Source: Dasypus novemcinctus
Taxonomy: Eukaryota; Chordata; Mammalia; Cingulata; Dasypodidae
Direction: 5' to 3'
Length of the DNA stretch: 64,000 nt
Assembly: GCF_030445035.2 (NCBI RefSeq)
Contig: NC_080680.1
Span: 119,624,228-119,688,227, forward strand
Below, in pieces: positions 47,641-58,690 of the stretch. The number at the start of each line of letters is the position of its first letter. The stretch's first letter is position 1. Made by a program: the position numbers and the translations under genes. The notes under the pieces are model-generated. The model did no database searches. It had not been told where the DNA came from and saw nothing but the letters and a program-made list of their open reading frames with translations.

Positions 47641-50589
47641 TTACTGTAGTAATATATACAATAATAAAGTTGTTAAAAATAATTTAGAAGGCTAGCATAA
47701 GGTTACTGAATTTTTATTTAATCAAGTAAATGTAGTAAAAGAAAGCCATCAGCATATTATCACTATTATTTCATAAGCAAATATGTAAAACAAAACAAGA
47801 AAATAATAAATACCAGCCCTTTTAAGTAAATTAATGTATTTCTTTTAAACTTATATTTACATTGTATTTCTTTTTCTCATTTTTCATGACTAATGAAAAC
47901 TGCCTCAAAATAATAAATTTCCCTGGACTAGTCCTTGGAAACTACCAACCTTGGGAATTAGTTAAATACTGTGTGTCCTAGTCTACCTTTATAAACATTA
48001 TTTATTGTAACTGGAGATATCACAGTTGCTGAAAAACAGATAATTAAAAATTTTTGGAGAACTTTAGTGAATACATTAGTATTGTTCCTTGCTGTAACAG
48101 ATGTTCAATATTTGTGAATAATTGAATTAATGTCTTTGGTAGAATGCAAGTTGTCCCACAAAAAAGTTAATTTATTTTATTCCTAAGAAGTAAAGCATCC
48201 CTCACTATAATATGCTCTTGTAAATGCCTTCCCAATTAATGCAACATGCTATTTCTAACATTGCTTTTAGTACACATCTATTAAAAGGTGAAAAAATATC
48301 TTCTACTGATAGAAACTTGAACGCAATCACAAGAATGAAAGATATTATAGGAAGAATTTGTGATTCTAAATTACAAAATAAACTTGTTGGTTTGCCATTT
48401 AGGAAAACTTAAGAATAAACTTGACGAGATACAAACTCTGTGCACTGTTCTTTTACTCTTATTTTCCCATTATGAGTTGAAAGCCTAAAAATCATGCCCT
48501 GGGCTAATTTGCTTCTGGTGAAACTATAATAACTGGATATCTAATGCAGCAGTTTAAACTATGACAGTGATAAAATTTGAATATTTTCCTGTTCTATTCT
48601 TTAGAGGCTGATTTTTTATTAATTGCCCAAGGAGTGCTTTGGGTAAGTCTTTGAGATTTGATGTTAAGACAGTACTTCTAAAGTGGCCTCTGGGGAACAT
48701 ATATCAGAGCCAAGATGAACCTGTACAGAGCTATCTCAGCTCACAGTTGCATGGTCAAGGATTCTGCATAAACTTAAGGAACTGGAGGCAGCTTTTTGAG
48801 TAATGGGGCAGAGGCCTGAGTCAACTTGCAGTTTTAAAATAGAACAATAGAGTTAAGCAAAAACTAATAAAGAAAAATCCAAGCTCAGCGAAGCTCCTGA
48901 TTAACTCCCAATTTGATGCATATGGAGTGTGGGAAAAACAGCTAAAAAGTAGGCTATTAATAGTCTGTAACTTGAAGTTTATATACCACATTCCCTCATT
49001 AAAGTGAAAGAAAAAAACCTCCCTGGAGAAATGGAGACATCCTACTAAGACCTCGAAAATTGGATGTCATTCCAGATTTGTCAATTCACTGTGGACAAGA
49101 AAACATGTCATTGATTGAAGAACAGCTAATTACAAGGTAAGAGAACTTCATCATAAGATCTATGCTCAATTCAGCCTGCCAATAGTTAAATTTCTGAAGA
49201 TAAATGGTATTGTTAGAGAATATTTGCATACTCTGCTCATTAAAAGAATTAGTTTCTCATAAATTAATATGAATATTTGCATTTAAATGGACATATACCC
49301 ACTGGTACAAGAGGGTGTATATATAGCATATCATATACAATTTGAGGAACAAATCAACTCAGAGAGGTCTCTTTTATGGTTCCTTTTATCTATGACCTGT
49401 TCTTCAACAACTACTGGGAGAAAATGCTGTGAGTTTGAATGGTTTACCCAATCCTGAAATTCAAGCTTGGACAGCATGAAGCACTAAAATAAGCAAGACT
49501 ACAGAAGTAATGTGTGTGAGTATTAACTTTCATATATACCTATTTTATTTACAATATAAATGTTTATAGTGACAAATTCATATACCTAGACAACAATTCT
49601 GACATTGATGGGGAAGTGGGGATAGATAAATACATAATCTCTATTTTTAATATAGTGCTACTCTTTTGTATACACTCAAGGTTGTAGTTTAAGAATTTCC
49701 ACTGTAAAAGCATATCTTTGCATGAATATTCATATTCTCATTTATTGTAAGGGGGGAAGAAAAAGAACCCTACATCATAAATGATGGAGAACATATATAG
49801 AGAAAGAGTCTGGTTTCTGTTGTCAAAAGAATTCAAGAAAATTATGGCAGAAAGGGTAACAGATATGGAAGTCTGAGAATGCTGGTACGACATTGAGATA
49901 ATAAGCATTCTTAAAGAAGATGTCAGATAAATATATGAGTTAACAACATGATACCTGTTTCAAAGACATTGAAAAGAAAATGTACTCTAAGCAGGGCAAA
50001 ATACCAAGAATTTATCAACAATCAACTTTATTATAAAATGAAAATTTACTTTGACCTTTAACAGAAATGTTAAAATTCTCCACAGCAATTCTGCATTTGT
50101 CCATTTCCCCTTATATGTCAAACATTTTGCTTTATTACTCTGAAACTATAACATTTGAATACAAAGTTTAACAACAATTTAATATTTCTTAATCTTAAAC
50201 TTTTATCACTGTAAGATAAACTTCATTGTATTGACCTTGTTGAATCATTGGTTTGCTTTGCATACATTTTTATTGCATCCAAATTGAAAAATAAAACACT
50301 AAATATCATGGAGAATATTATTTGGGTTAGATTCAAATTTCTACCTTTAAGTTTTTAAAAATTTAATTGGACACATCCAAGTGAAATATATAAATAGTCA
50401 TACAATACAGAATAAAGTTGCAAGAATGTTAAGACACAAAAAGGCTTGAGTGTGATAAGTAGTAGGTTAGAAAATGTAAGAGGAAGGTAAGACTAATGTG
50501 GATTTGAAATATAGTTAAGACATAGAAAAGTGGGAAGGAGAAGTCATTCTAAGGGGAAGCACATGGAAAGAAAAAACAACTGCCCTTCT
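47641..50589. other. Unclassified AT-rich sequence, no gene
   Basis: About 2.9 kb of AT-rich sequence. The only frame over 60 codons (48224-48412) shows no domain. No repeat family assigned with confidence. Confidence 0.5.
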
Positions 50590-50703
50590 TCAAATATCTA
50601 TTGAGAACAATTGATGTGCCAGGCACTGTATCAACATGCTAGAAAACAGAAGTGAGTAGGACAAAGTCCATGTTCCCTAGGAACTCACTATCTATTGGTA
50701 GTG
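50590..50703 (+). repeat. Ancient mammalian repeat (LINE-2/MIR3-type) fragment
   Basis: Contains 'atctattgagaacaattgat', 'gtgccaggcactgta' and 'ctaggaactcactatctatt' in the order seen in a widespread ancient repeat. Short and decayed. Confidence 0.6.
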
Positions 50704-51039
50704 GAAATCACGTTTTGCTTTCTGCCTTTCTTAACTCCAGAATCTTGGTTTTTCTTGAAAATTCCGTTTTCTGCTGCTTTCAGATCATCTGATTCAGGTT
50801 GATTCAAAACTACTTGACCCCCAGTCCCAGCTCCTGGAGTAACCATGACCAAGTCATTCCAGTAGATGAGGATCATGAGACTGTTACCAGAACTATTGAA
50901 AAGAATGAACTCTCTGTAGGAGTTGCTAGGCTGGTAGAATATAGACACCTGGTGGCCAGTTGCCCTCCATGAAGAGGGAACTGGCCTATTGATAAAGCCT
51001 GTGAAGAAATCAGAGTCAAAAAACAGAAATTAGTGGATT
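50704..51039. other. Unclassified, less AT-rich sequence
   Basis: The minus frame 50688-50948 has no recognised domain. Confidence 0.45.
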
Positions 51040-51420
51040 TTTTAATATCACTAGGGCACCTGGATCCATCTGTACAGTCACAAATTATTTTGGAAAGGAA
51101 TATTGCAACTTCTACTCAAATTTAAAGTACACACACCCCTTCACCCCAATAATCTCACTTTTAGGAATAGATCCTTTAGGAATATAAGCCTAAGGTTATA
51201 CATAAAAAGTTGTTTATTAGAGGCAGTTTGTAGCTGAAAAGCCTGGAAACCTGAATGCCAATGAGGAAATTGTTGATTCAGCCATATTATGGACTAAGAT
51301 CCAACTATTAAAAAATGGAAATGAAAGATCAGGAATAATGTGTGTGATGTATCTTTAAGTTGGAAAACTTTCAGAATAGTAGGTCCAATTTACTAAAAAT
51401 ATTTTTAATAAAATTAAACA
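51040..51420 (+). repeat. Old L1-type 3' remnant
   Basis: Phrases 'ttggaaaggaatattgcaac', 'caccccaataatctcacttt', 'aggaatagatcctttaggaa' and 'attatggactaagatccaac' follow an old L1/HAL1 3' order. Confidence 0.55.
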
Positions 51421-51559
51421 TTAAAAACCTTATATGCCTGCAAGCCATTAACATTGACTTGCTCAAGTGATTAAGAGCATTTGTGTTGCTTTACTTGTCA
51501 CAAAGCACACATACTACTTTATGATTATAAAAATTACTGAAAAAGTAATATATTTAATT

Positions 51560-51752
51560 TAAAGTAGGACATAGGACTTTGGAATAAGTTTAGGTTAAGT
51601 CAATTACCTTCTATGAGCCTCAACTTGCTCAATTGGGAAAATAATGTGTATCCCATAAAACTGTTGAGTAAGCTTAATTAAATAACACATATATGGCTCC
51701 TAGCACAGAACTCTGTTCATAGTAGGGACTCAATAAATGTTAGTTATAAACA
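51560..51752 (+). mobile_element. MIR SINE fossil
   Basis: Plus-strand MIR phrases in order: 'gttaagtcaattaccttcta', 'gcctcaacttgctcaattgg', 'ctgttgagtaagcttaatta', and 'gggactcaataaatgttagt' at the 3' end. Confidence 0.85.
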
Positions 51753-51849
51753 TAGAACTGTAGAGAACTGAGGATTGAATGTCCATCAAATGTTTACATT
51801 TAGATACAGGAGAGAGAAGTATTGGGAAAGGCAATTACTAGAAAGATAA

Positions 51850-51975
51850 CACACTGTGATGTTCAGGAGCACAGGCATTACAGCATGGCAATTCCTGAAT
51901 CTGATTCCTGCCTTTTCATTTATTTCCTGTATTACTTGGGGTACATTTGCCATTCTCGATATTAATTTCCTCAGC
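51850..51975 (+). mobile_element. MIR SINE fossil, 5' part
   Basis: The tRNA-related head and core of MIR are partly visible ('tgttcaggagcacaggca', 'ttcctgaatctgattcctg', 'ttaatttcctcagctgg'). The frame 51856-52074 overlapping it is not a gene. Confidence 0.6.
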
Positions 51976-52452
51976 TGGAAAGCCAAAGAAAGTGAGGAAC
52001 AAGTATATAAAGCCACTGAATTGGTAAGAAAGGTATCACCAGAATACCTGAAAGGAGAAGTTTCCATCTTATAGTGGTTGAGAAAGGGGAAAAAAAAATT
52101 GATAAACAAGAACATGAAAGCAGGGGATGTAGACTCTCATTGGAAACTTGTGCTAAAGAAGACTGGAGAGGAAACTGCAGAATTAGAATAAAATGATGTC
52201 TTCAGGAAGGTAATCATATCAGTGTAAACACAAAAATAAAAAGCTGGTCAATATAAAAATATTGATGGTCCTATAGATGAGCGCAGCCACCAAATGGCCA
52301 AAGAACTGGGGAAGGCTAAAGTCCTAGGTGCTGCCTGGTGGGGGTTCCTCTGAGAAAACACCACTGGAAAAGGCCACCACTGGAAAGACTTCATGATGCC
52401 AACAGGGCATCTCAATCTGAGAGAGGGAGGAGAGATTAAAAGAAAAAGAGAG
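51976..52452. other. Unclassified sequence, no gene
   Basis: Frame 52248-52487 (minus) runs into the L1 and has no domain. An A/G-rich stretch around 52425-52455 is where the L1 inserted. Confidence 0.5.
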
Positions 52453-52689
52453 AGGACAACTAGCAAGATGACGGTGGAGTAAGGCACTCCTAGAGTCAGC
52501 TCCTGCTACAGGGCAGTTAGGAAATACCCAGACTTATCTGAGCTAGCTGAAGACCTGTTTGGGGGCTTCAAGAGGCCAGAAGGGCATCCTGCAACATCCT
52601 TGAAGGAATGGAAGAAGGAGGAGGCTGTCCATCTGCAGAGAAGACTCGTAAGTAGAGCGCTGCATGCCACGGAGGCCAGTGCCCTCCTC

Positions 52690-53420
52690 CACTGGAGGCA
52701 CAAGACGCCTTGGGAGCTGTTCTGTGGCTGGAATTGAAAGCTTCACTTCCCCAAAACAGGGGAGGAAGAGCCAGTTGGGCACCAACTTCAGCTTCAACTT
52801 CAGAGGAGTAAATTCAGCGGGCTACAGTATAATCTGAGAACAGCTGAAGTTTGAACCCAAGTCAGAAAGAGGCTGGGAGCTGCCATCTTATCTCAGCACC
52901 TGGCACAAGGGGAAGTGGGGCGGAGTGAGAATCCCAGTGCTGCTGGGGACTGGCTTCTTCCCATCCAGGTCAGATTGCAGGTCTAGCCTAAGCCCCAGTG
53001 CCACCTCTGACAAGGAGGAAGCTGCAGGGACCTGCACTGTCTTCTCACGAAATTGCCAGCCAAGCTGCGGAGGCTGGTGATTTCCTACTCTGGTGGCACA
53101 AGCCACCCCGGGAGCCATTCTGTGATTGGAATTGGAAGCTCCATTTCCCAAAAACAAGGGAGGAGGACACGGTTGGCTGTCAATTTCAGCTACTGATTGG
53201 TAGACTTGGATGGCTAAGGAATAAACCAAGGAATAGCTAGGGTATGAATCTGTCCAGATTGGAAAGGAAAGAGGGCAGTGACAGCCATTTGACTCCGCCC
53301 CTAGCGTGAGGGGAAGCCTCGCTGACCAAACATCACAATGATGATAGGAACTGGTTTCTTTCACCTGAATCAGCCTCCAGCCCTAGCCTTGGCTTCAGCC
53401 CCGCCTCTGGCAGGGAGTAG
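52690..53420 (+). repeat. Tandem 5' UTR monomers of about 400 bp
   Basis: Two diverged copies of one unit lie head to tail. Landmarks recur at constant spacing: GGCACAAG at 52697 and 53095 (398 apart), and GCCACCTCTG/CCGCCTCTGG at 53000 and 53401 (about 400 apart). Between them 'ggaattgaaagcttcacttc' recurs as 'ggaattggaagctccatttc'. In mouse L1 such monomers are the promoter units. Promoter function here is inferred. Confidence 0.8.
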
Positions 53421-53589
53421 AGTGGCTAGCTCTGCACCAGCCTATCCAGGTAAAGTTTGGGTACCTTTGGCTGCCACAAACTGAATAATCTGAAGTCTAC
53501 CAGGGCAACAGTGGTCATCTTGGACCCACACTGCATAGATTACTGCCCACACCTGCAGCTCCATCCCCATCCAATGCAGGGGAGAAAGG

Positions 53590-53745
53590 GGCATGAAGCT
53601 TCATCGGTCTCTCTGGGCAACCACAGTCTAGGCCTGCACGACTTGGATTATTCCACACAGCTGTGACTCTGTCCCTACTTCTGGGAAACGATAATGTTGG
53701 GAGAAGCTTCATTGGTCCCCGGGGCAATGAGGGCAGCTTTAGCCT
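53590..53745 (+). repeat. Short tandem repeat near the end of the L1 5' UTR (about 108-bp period)
   Basis: GAAGCTTCATCGGTCTCTCT at 53597 recurs as GAAGCTTCATTGGTCCCCGG at 53704, each followed by GGGCAA and GGCAATGA-type text. The repeat lies between the 400-bp monomers and the start of ORF1. Confidence 0.65.
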
Positions 53746-53867
53746 CCACAGTTTATAGCACCAGTTACATCCTTGGCTCCTACTGCACAACCAGCAAGGG
53801 AGAGAGGGCAGGAAGCCCTAAACTAAAGAGAAAAACTGCACCCAGAATAAATATTCTAGTAAGCCAG

Positions 53868-54820
53868 ATGCCAAGACACAAACAAAAAATTACAATCCAC
53901 ACCAAGAAACAGGAAGATATGGCCCAGTTAAAGGAACAAGATAAGCCTCCAGATGACATAAAAGAGTTCAGACAACTAATCATAGAGGTTCAAACAAATC
54001 TCCTTAATAAATTCCATGAGATGGCTAAAGAGATTAAGGATATTAAGAGGACACTGGAGGAGCACAAAGAAGAATTTGAAAGCATACATATAAAAATAGC
54101 AGACCTTATGGGAATGAAAGGTGCAATAAATGAAATTTAAATAACATTGGAATCATATAATAGCAGATTTGAGGAGGCAGAAGAAAGGATTGGTGAGTTT
54201 GAAGAAATGACCTCTGAAAGTGAACATACAAGAGAACAGATGAAGAAAAGAATGGAAAAAATTGAACAAGGTCTCAGGAAACTAAACGACAGCAAGAGAT
54301 GTGCAAACATATGGGTCATGGGTGACCCGGAAGGAGAAGAGAAGGGATAAGGTGCAGGAGGAATATTTAAAGAAATAATGGTAGAAAATTTCACAACTCT
54401 ATTGAAGGATATAGCTTTCCCTGTCCAAGAAGCACAATGTACTCCCATCCAAAAAAAATCTGAATAGACCAACTCTGAGACACATACTCATCAGAATGTC
54501 AAATGCCAAAGACAAGGAGAGAATTCTGAGAATTGCAAGAGAAAAGCAATGCATAACATATAAGGGATACCCAATAAGATTAAGCGTTTATTTCTCACCA
54601 GAAACCATAGAGGCAAGAAGACAGTGGTCTGATATATTTAAGATACTATGAGAGTAAAACTTCCAGCCAAGAATTTTATATCCAGCAAGACTGTCTTTCA
54701 AAAATGAGGACAAGATTAGAATATTTACAGATAAACAGAAACTGAGAGAATTTCTAAGCAAGAGACCAGATTTTCAGGACATAATAAAGGGTGTGCTAGA
54801 GCCTGAAAAGAAAAGATAGG
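53868..54820 (+). pseudogene. L1 ORF1 (broken)
   Basis: The protein would bind L1 RNA as a trimer and act as a nucleic-acid chaperone. The start is chosen at MPRHKQKI, where the basic N-terminus begins. It continues with a coiled coil rich in heptad-like E/K/L (about residues 30-130), then an RRM-like part around the NIWVMGDPEGEE phrase, then the C-terminal domain with YFSPETIEARRQWSDIFK and FTDKQKLREFL. In-frame stops lie at 54138-54140, 54348-54350 and near 54463. The reading frame then shifts, most simply within an eight-A run at 54451-54458. Two further stops follow near 54650. Length, about 317 codons, is close to the usual 338 of human ORF1p. It is a dead copy. Confidence 0.85.
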
Positions 54821-54927
54821 AGAGAGAGGCCTGGAAGAGAGTCTAGAAATGAAGATTATATCAATAAAAGTAACTAAAAGTGACAAAAGAGTGGTGAAAA
54901 TAAAATATGACAGATAAAACTCAAATG

Positions 54928-55638
54928 GGAATAAATTTAACCAATGATGTAAAGCTCTCATATTCAGAAAACTGCAACTCAATGTTAAAAGAAATAAAAA
55001 AAGTCCTAAACAGCTGGAAGAACATTCTATGTTCATGGATTAGAAGACTAAATATCATTAAGATGTCCATTCTACTCAAATTGATATACAGATTCAACCT
55101 GTATATCAATTTTATGCAACCCTGATAAAAATTCCATCAGCATTTTAAAAAAAATTGAAAACACAATTATCCAATTTATTTGGAAGGGTAAGGGGTCCTG
55201 AATAGCCAGAAACATCATAAAAGGAAAAGCAAACCCTCATCTCCAGATTTTACATCATACTACCAAGCTATAGTGGTAAAAACAGCATGGTACTGGCATG
55301 AAGACAGACACATAGACCAATGGAACCAAATTGATGACTCAGAAACAGACCCTCACATGCATGGTCAAGTGATTTTTTACTAGCCTGTCAAACCCACACA
55401 GCTTAGGCAGAACAGTCCATTCAGGAAAATGGTGCTGAAAGAACTGGATATCCATAGCCAAAAGAAAAAAGAGGACCTCTGTCTCACACCTTATCCAAAA
55501 ATTAACTCAAAATGCACCAAAAACCTAAAAATAAAAGCAAGAACCATGAAACTTTTAGAAAAAATTGTAGGAAAATATCTTCAAGACCTGGTGGTAGGTG
55601 GTGGATTATTAATGGAGATAAGGACTGAGATAGACTAA
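54928..55638 (+). pseudogene. L1 ORF2 remnant (late RT to C-terminal part only)
   Basis: Starts with an 'GINLTNDVK' phrase followed by [16 protein letters not shown], which in complete ORF2 lies after the reverse-transcriptase core, and continues through a '[16 protein letters not shown]' type phrase and DIHSQKKKEDLCLTPYPKIN to LQDLVVG. The endonuclease and most of the reverse transcriptase are absent, as is the final cysteine-rich C-terminal part. Frame changes and a stop near 55380 break what is left. It begins directly after what looks like the true ORF2 start region (54907), so the first deletion removed about 2.3 kb. Confidence 0.8.
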
Positions 55639-56087
55639 TGATGTTTAATGTATGTAGAAGTTTTAATTAGCTTTACTCTAAAAGTGTGGAAATGTATAGA
55701 ATGGATGGTAACAAATAGTGAGTAATAGCTAGTTTATAAATGGGGATCTGGCTAAAAATGGTAGTCTAGGGACATAAATGCCAACTGACAGAATGCTAGA
55801 GAATAATCTAAGAACTGAATAGCACAGTAAACCAAGAAGTGGATGAGAATTGTGGTTGATGGTACAGATGCAAGAGTGTCCTTTGTGAGCTAGAGCAAAG
55901 GTATATCACTACTGTAGGGTGTTGGGAACACATGGGAAAAATAAACTGAAATGACCTATGGACTATTTTTAGCAGTAATAATATAATATTCTTGAATCTA
56001 TGCCAAAGATGTACTGTGTTGATAATGGGGCAGTATGGAAAATGTGAACCAAATATATACTATGGACATGGTAACTATCAGATGATA

Positions 56088-56700
56088 TTACCTTACCTGT
56101 AACAAATGTTCCACCACAGTGTGGTGTGTTGATAGAGTGGTGTTATTTGGGAATTCTGCACATGTGCATGATTGTTTTATAAGTTTACAACTTTTGTCAT
56201 AAAAATTATATCTAAAAAATAATAATAGGGTGGGTTGGGGGAAAAACACACCAAATGTAAGATAAGGACTATGATTAGTAGTGAGATTTTGACAATATTC
56301 TGTCATAATTTGTAACAAACATCTCATGACAATGCAAGGGGTTGGTGGAGGGTTGATGTATGGGACCCCAGTATGATGTCATGCATGTTTGCTTTTTAAG
56401 TTCACAATTTTTACTATACACTTAATTGTTTATGTATGTTTATATATAAATGATATAAAGATAATAATAATAGGAGGGTTGGGGGAAAATACTTTGTTTA
56501 GTAGTAATATTTTGTCTACTTTGATGCTCTTTAATCATTAGTTAAAAAGGTTTATCAACAATGTAAGGTGTTGGTGGTAGGGTGAGTTATGAGAGTCCTG
56601 TATGATGTTATAAATGTTTGTTTTGTAAGTTCACAACTATTACTATACACTTATTGTTTATGTATGTTTGTATGTGAGTTATATATTTCAATAAATTTAT
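56088..56700 (+). repeat. Three tandem units in the L1 3' UTR (about 217-245 bp)
   Basis: The anchor AAGTTTACAA/AAGTTCACAA occurs at about 56181, 56398 and 56627. Each unit runs from an 'aacaaatgtt' or 'aaaggtttatcaaca' type start, through 'ggtgttggtggagg' and 'gtatgatgtta' text, to 'tttatgtatgtttat'. GGTTGGGGGAAAA closes units one and two (56233 and 56478). The third unit ends with the polyadenylation signal. Confidence 0.8.
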
Positions 56701-56707
56701 TTTTTTA

Positions 56708-57949
56708 AGAAAGATAAAGGAGAACTGGAGGACTGTAACCCAGAGGCTTAACCATCTTCATTAGTGAAAATGTCCTGTCTCCTCAATTTTTGAGGAGAAT
56801 GGAATTTTACTTTTTTTCCTCTGATCAAGTATGAATAACATTTTTGAGGTACTTAATGCTTTGCTGATAACTGACTCTCTGATTGCTCTTTCTCCAAAGG
56901 GGGAAAAAAGAACTTAATGAAAGTGCATCAGGCCTGCACACAATGCTGCAGTAATTAGGAGTAATTATTTCTGCATTGCCTTAGCCTAGGAATGCTGCCT
57001 TGGCAGCAGTCTGAGAAGTCCTGTTCTGTAGCATAAGTAGAGGAGAGATTTGAACTGAAGGGTCTGTGTTCTACCTGCACAAGGAGGGGCCATGCTGATG
57101 GAGGTAACTTATGGACTCTCTTCCAAGAGAAACTATTGTCAACACTTTAAAGTCATTGTTTCCATCCAGAATGTTGGGACAATGAGCAAGTATTTGCATC
57201 CGTTTCTTCCTCTCTCCTAACTGTACTTCATTATGATACAGAGGCTTTGAAGGGAAACTCAGCAACTGAATTAACACTGTCCAACGATCTGGCTGAAGTT
57301 CCATCTGCCATTGCTATTCAGGGCAATGTCTCCAATCTCCACTATTTTGTGTAAGCGATGTCAGGCCCAACTCCCTTTTCTTATCAAACTGGATTGCCTG
57401 GTTTCCAATTCAGACTGGATTAACTTGAATTCCTTATCAAACCTGGTTTCCTTTATTTTCTTGTAATTTTGATAGTTCATATGATCTAATAATGCTGGAA
57501 ACAGAAGATGATCAAGATTATACCCTTAGTATCAACTGCCTAGTGTTTAAGATTTAAAGATATTTAAAGACTTCATATGGAAGAGAATGTAGAGGAGAAT
57601 CTTCAAGAATATATATATATACATATATATTTGTACATATTTCACTGACTTTTCTTAAGTCTCTAGTTAATGTTCTCCCCTCTCCACTCCCAATCAATCA
57701 TTGTGAAATTTTACATTGTCAAGAGGGGTGAAATTGGAAGACTTTGAAGCACTTTAAAAAGATGATTTTTTTCCTATTAATTAGATCATTTGGGGTTGAG
57801 ATGTAGCTCTTAGGGTTGAGTTCCACTGAAGTACCTCATTGCCTTGCTTAAATAGGGCTCCTTGACATCATGAAAGGAATAAAATTTCCTGAGCAACAAG
57901 CCCTGTTAGCTTTCCTCTATATGTCTCCACCAATTATTGTCCAGTCAAG
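56708..57949. other. Unclassified sequence, no gene
   Basis: Contains a (TA)n patch at 57609-57631. The frame 57071-57304 (minus) has no domain. Confidence 0.5.
57609..57631. repeat. (TA)n microsatellite
   Basis: About 11 TA units with one ACA interruption. Confidence 0.9.
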
Positions 57950-58690
57950 TGTCAGAATACACACAGTAATTTGAATAGAGAAAGTTAAATACAAAGAATG
58001 ACTCCTTTTATAAGAAATTAACTGAAGGGATAAAAGATGGCTGTAGAAAATACCCAGGAGGGAACAAATTCGGAAGAGGGGAAAGAAGATACACTTTATA
58101 GGATAACTGCCTAAGGTGGGGGTTCAGACCTCTTTAGAGAAGCCATATTGCAGCCCACTGGATAAGAAAGAAGTTTCCTGAGTTGTCCCAGGCCAGAACT
58201 TGTCCAAAGTTGGCAGGCCAAGTTTAGAGACAGAACTGTCTGCTGGGGTCCCTGCAAAATTTGTCATGAAGATGGGCACGAGGGTTGCTGTTGAACTTGC
58301 TGCAAAACCAATTGGGTACCAGCTGCTCTAACAGGGAAGGTATCAGGAAGCCATGTATAGAGAACTCACCAAAAGGCCATCAATGGTAAGGCTCCAGGAA
58401 GCCCTCAGATGTGCCTACGCAACTCGCACATCCACTTGTGGGGTGCTTCTGAGCTCATCAGGAGTGTCCTGAGCTCCGGCAAAGCACATGAGAAGAAGCA
58501 GGAAGAGAAGCCCCTTCTTCCTTCCGTGTCCCAATAGTTCCCTTTACTGACAACAATTAGCATTGTGCCAACTGGCAAGGAGGAAATGTTCTAACTACTC
58601 AAACAGGGCAACAAAGGGTAGATTTGGAGCTAAGAGGCCATTCATTTATAACTGGCACAATTTCATATACCAATACCCAAATGAACAAAC
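57950..58690. repeat. Probable old interspersed repeat, unclassified
   Basis: Text such as 'gaatagagaaagttaaatac', 'ttagcattgtgccaactggc', 'aaggaggaaatgtt' and 'cagggcaacaaagggtagat' recurs in mammalian genomes in my memory, but I cannot name the family or set its limits. Confidence 0.4.

Larger units (their letters stand above)
52457..56707 (+). mobile_element. Lineage-specific LINE-1 with internal deletions
   Basis: The element starts near 52457 with an L1-type 5' end containing AAGATGACGG (52465-52474), a one-base variant of the YY1-type site that opens human L1 5' UTRs. It continues with a 5' UTR of about 1.4 kb that holds tandem monomers, a broken ORF1 (53868-54820), a short inter-ORF region, a piece of late ORF2 (54928-55638), a long 3' UTR with three tandem units, and a final AATAAA at about 56690 with a T/A-rich end. 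A full L1 would be about 6-7 kb, so roughly 2.5-3 kb of ORF2 is missing in two deletions. The element cannot transpose by itself. Its 5' end being present is unusual, as most copies are 5'-truncated. The target-site duplication is not clear. Confidence 0.85.

Noticed and set aside
52888..53364. A 158-codon minus-strand open frame
   Set aside because: It lies antisense in the L1 5' UTR monomers and has no family features.
53694..54140. ORF1 starting at 53694
   Set aside because: The extra N-terminal residues come from the repeated 5' UTR region. The basic ORF1-like N-terminus begins at 53868.
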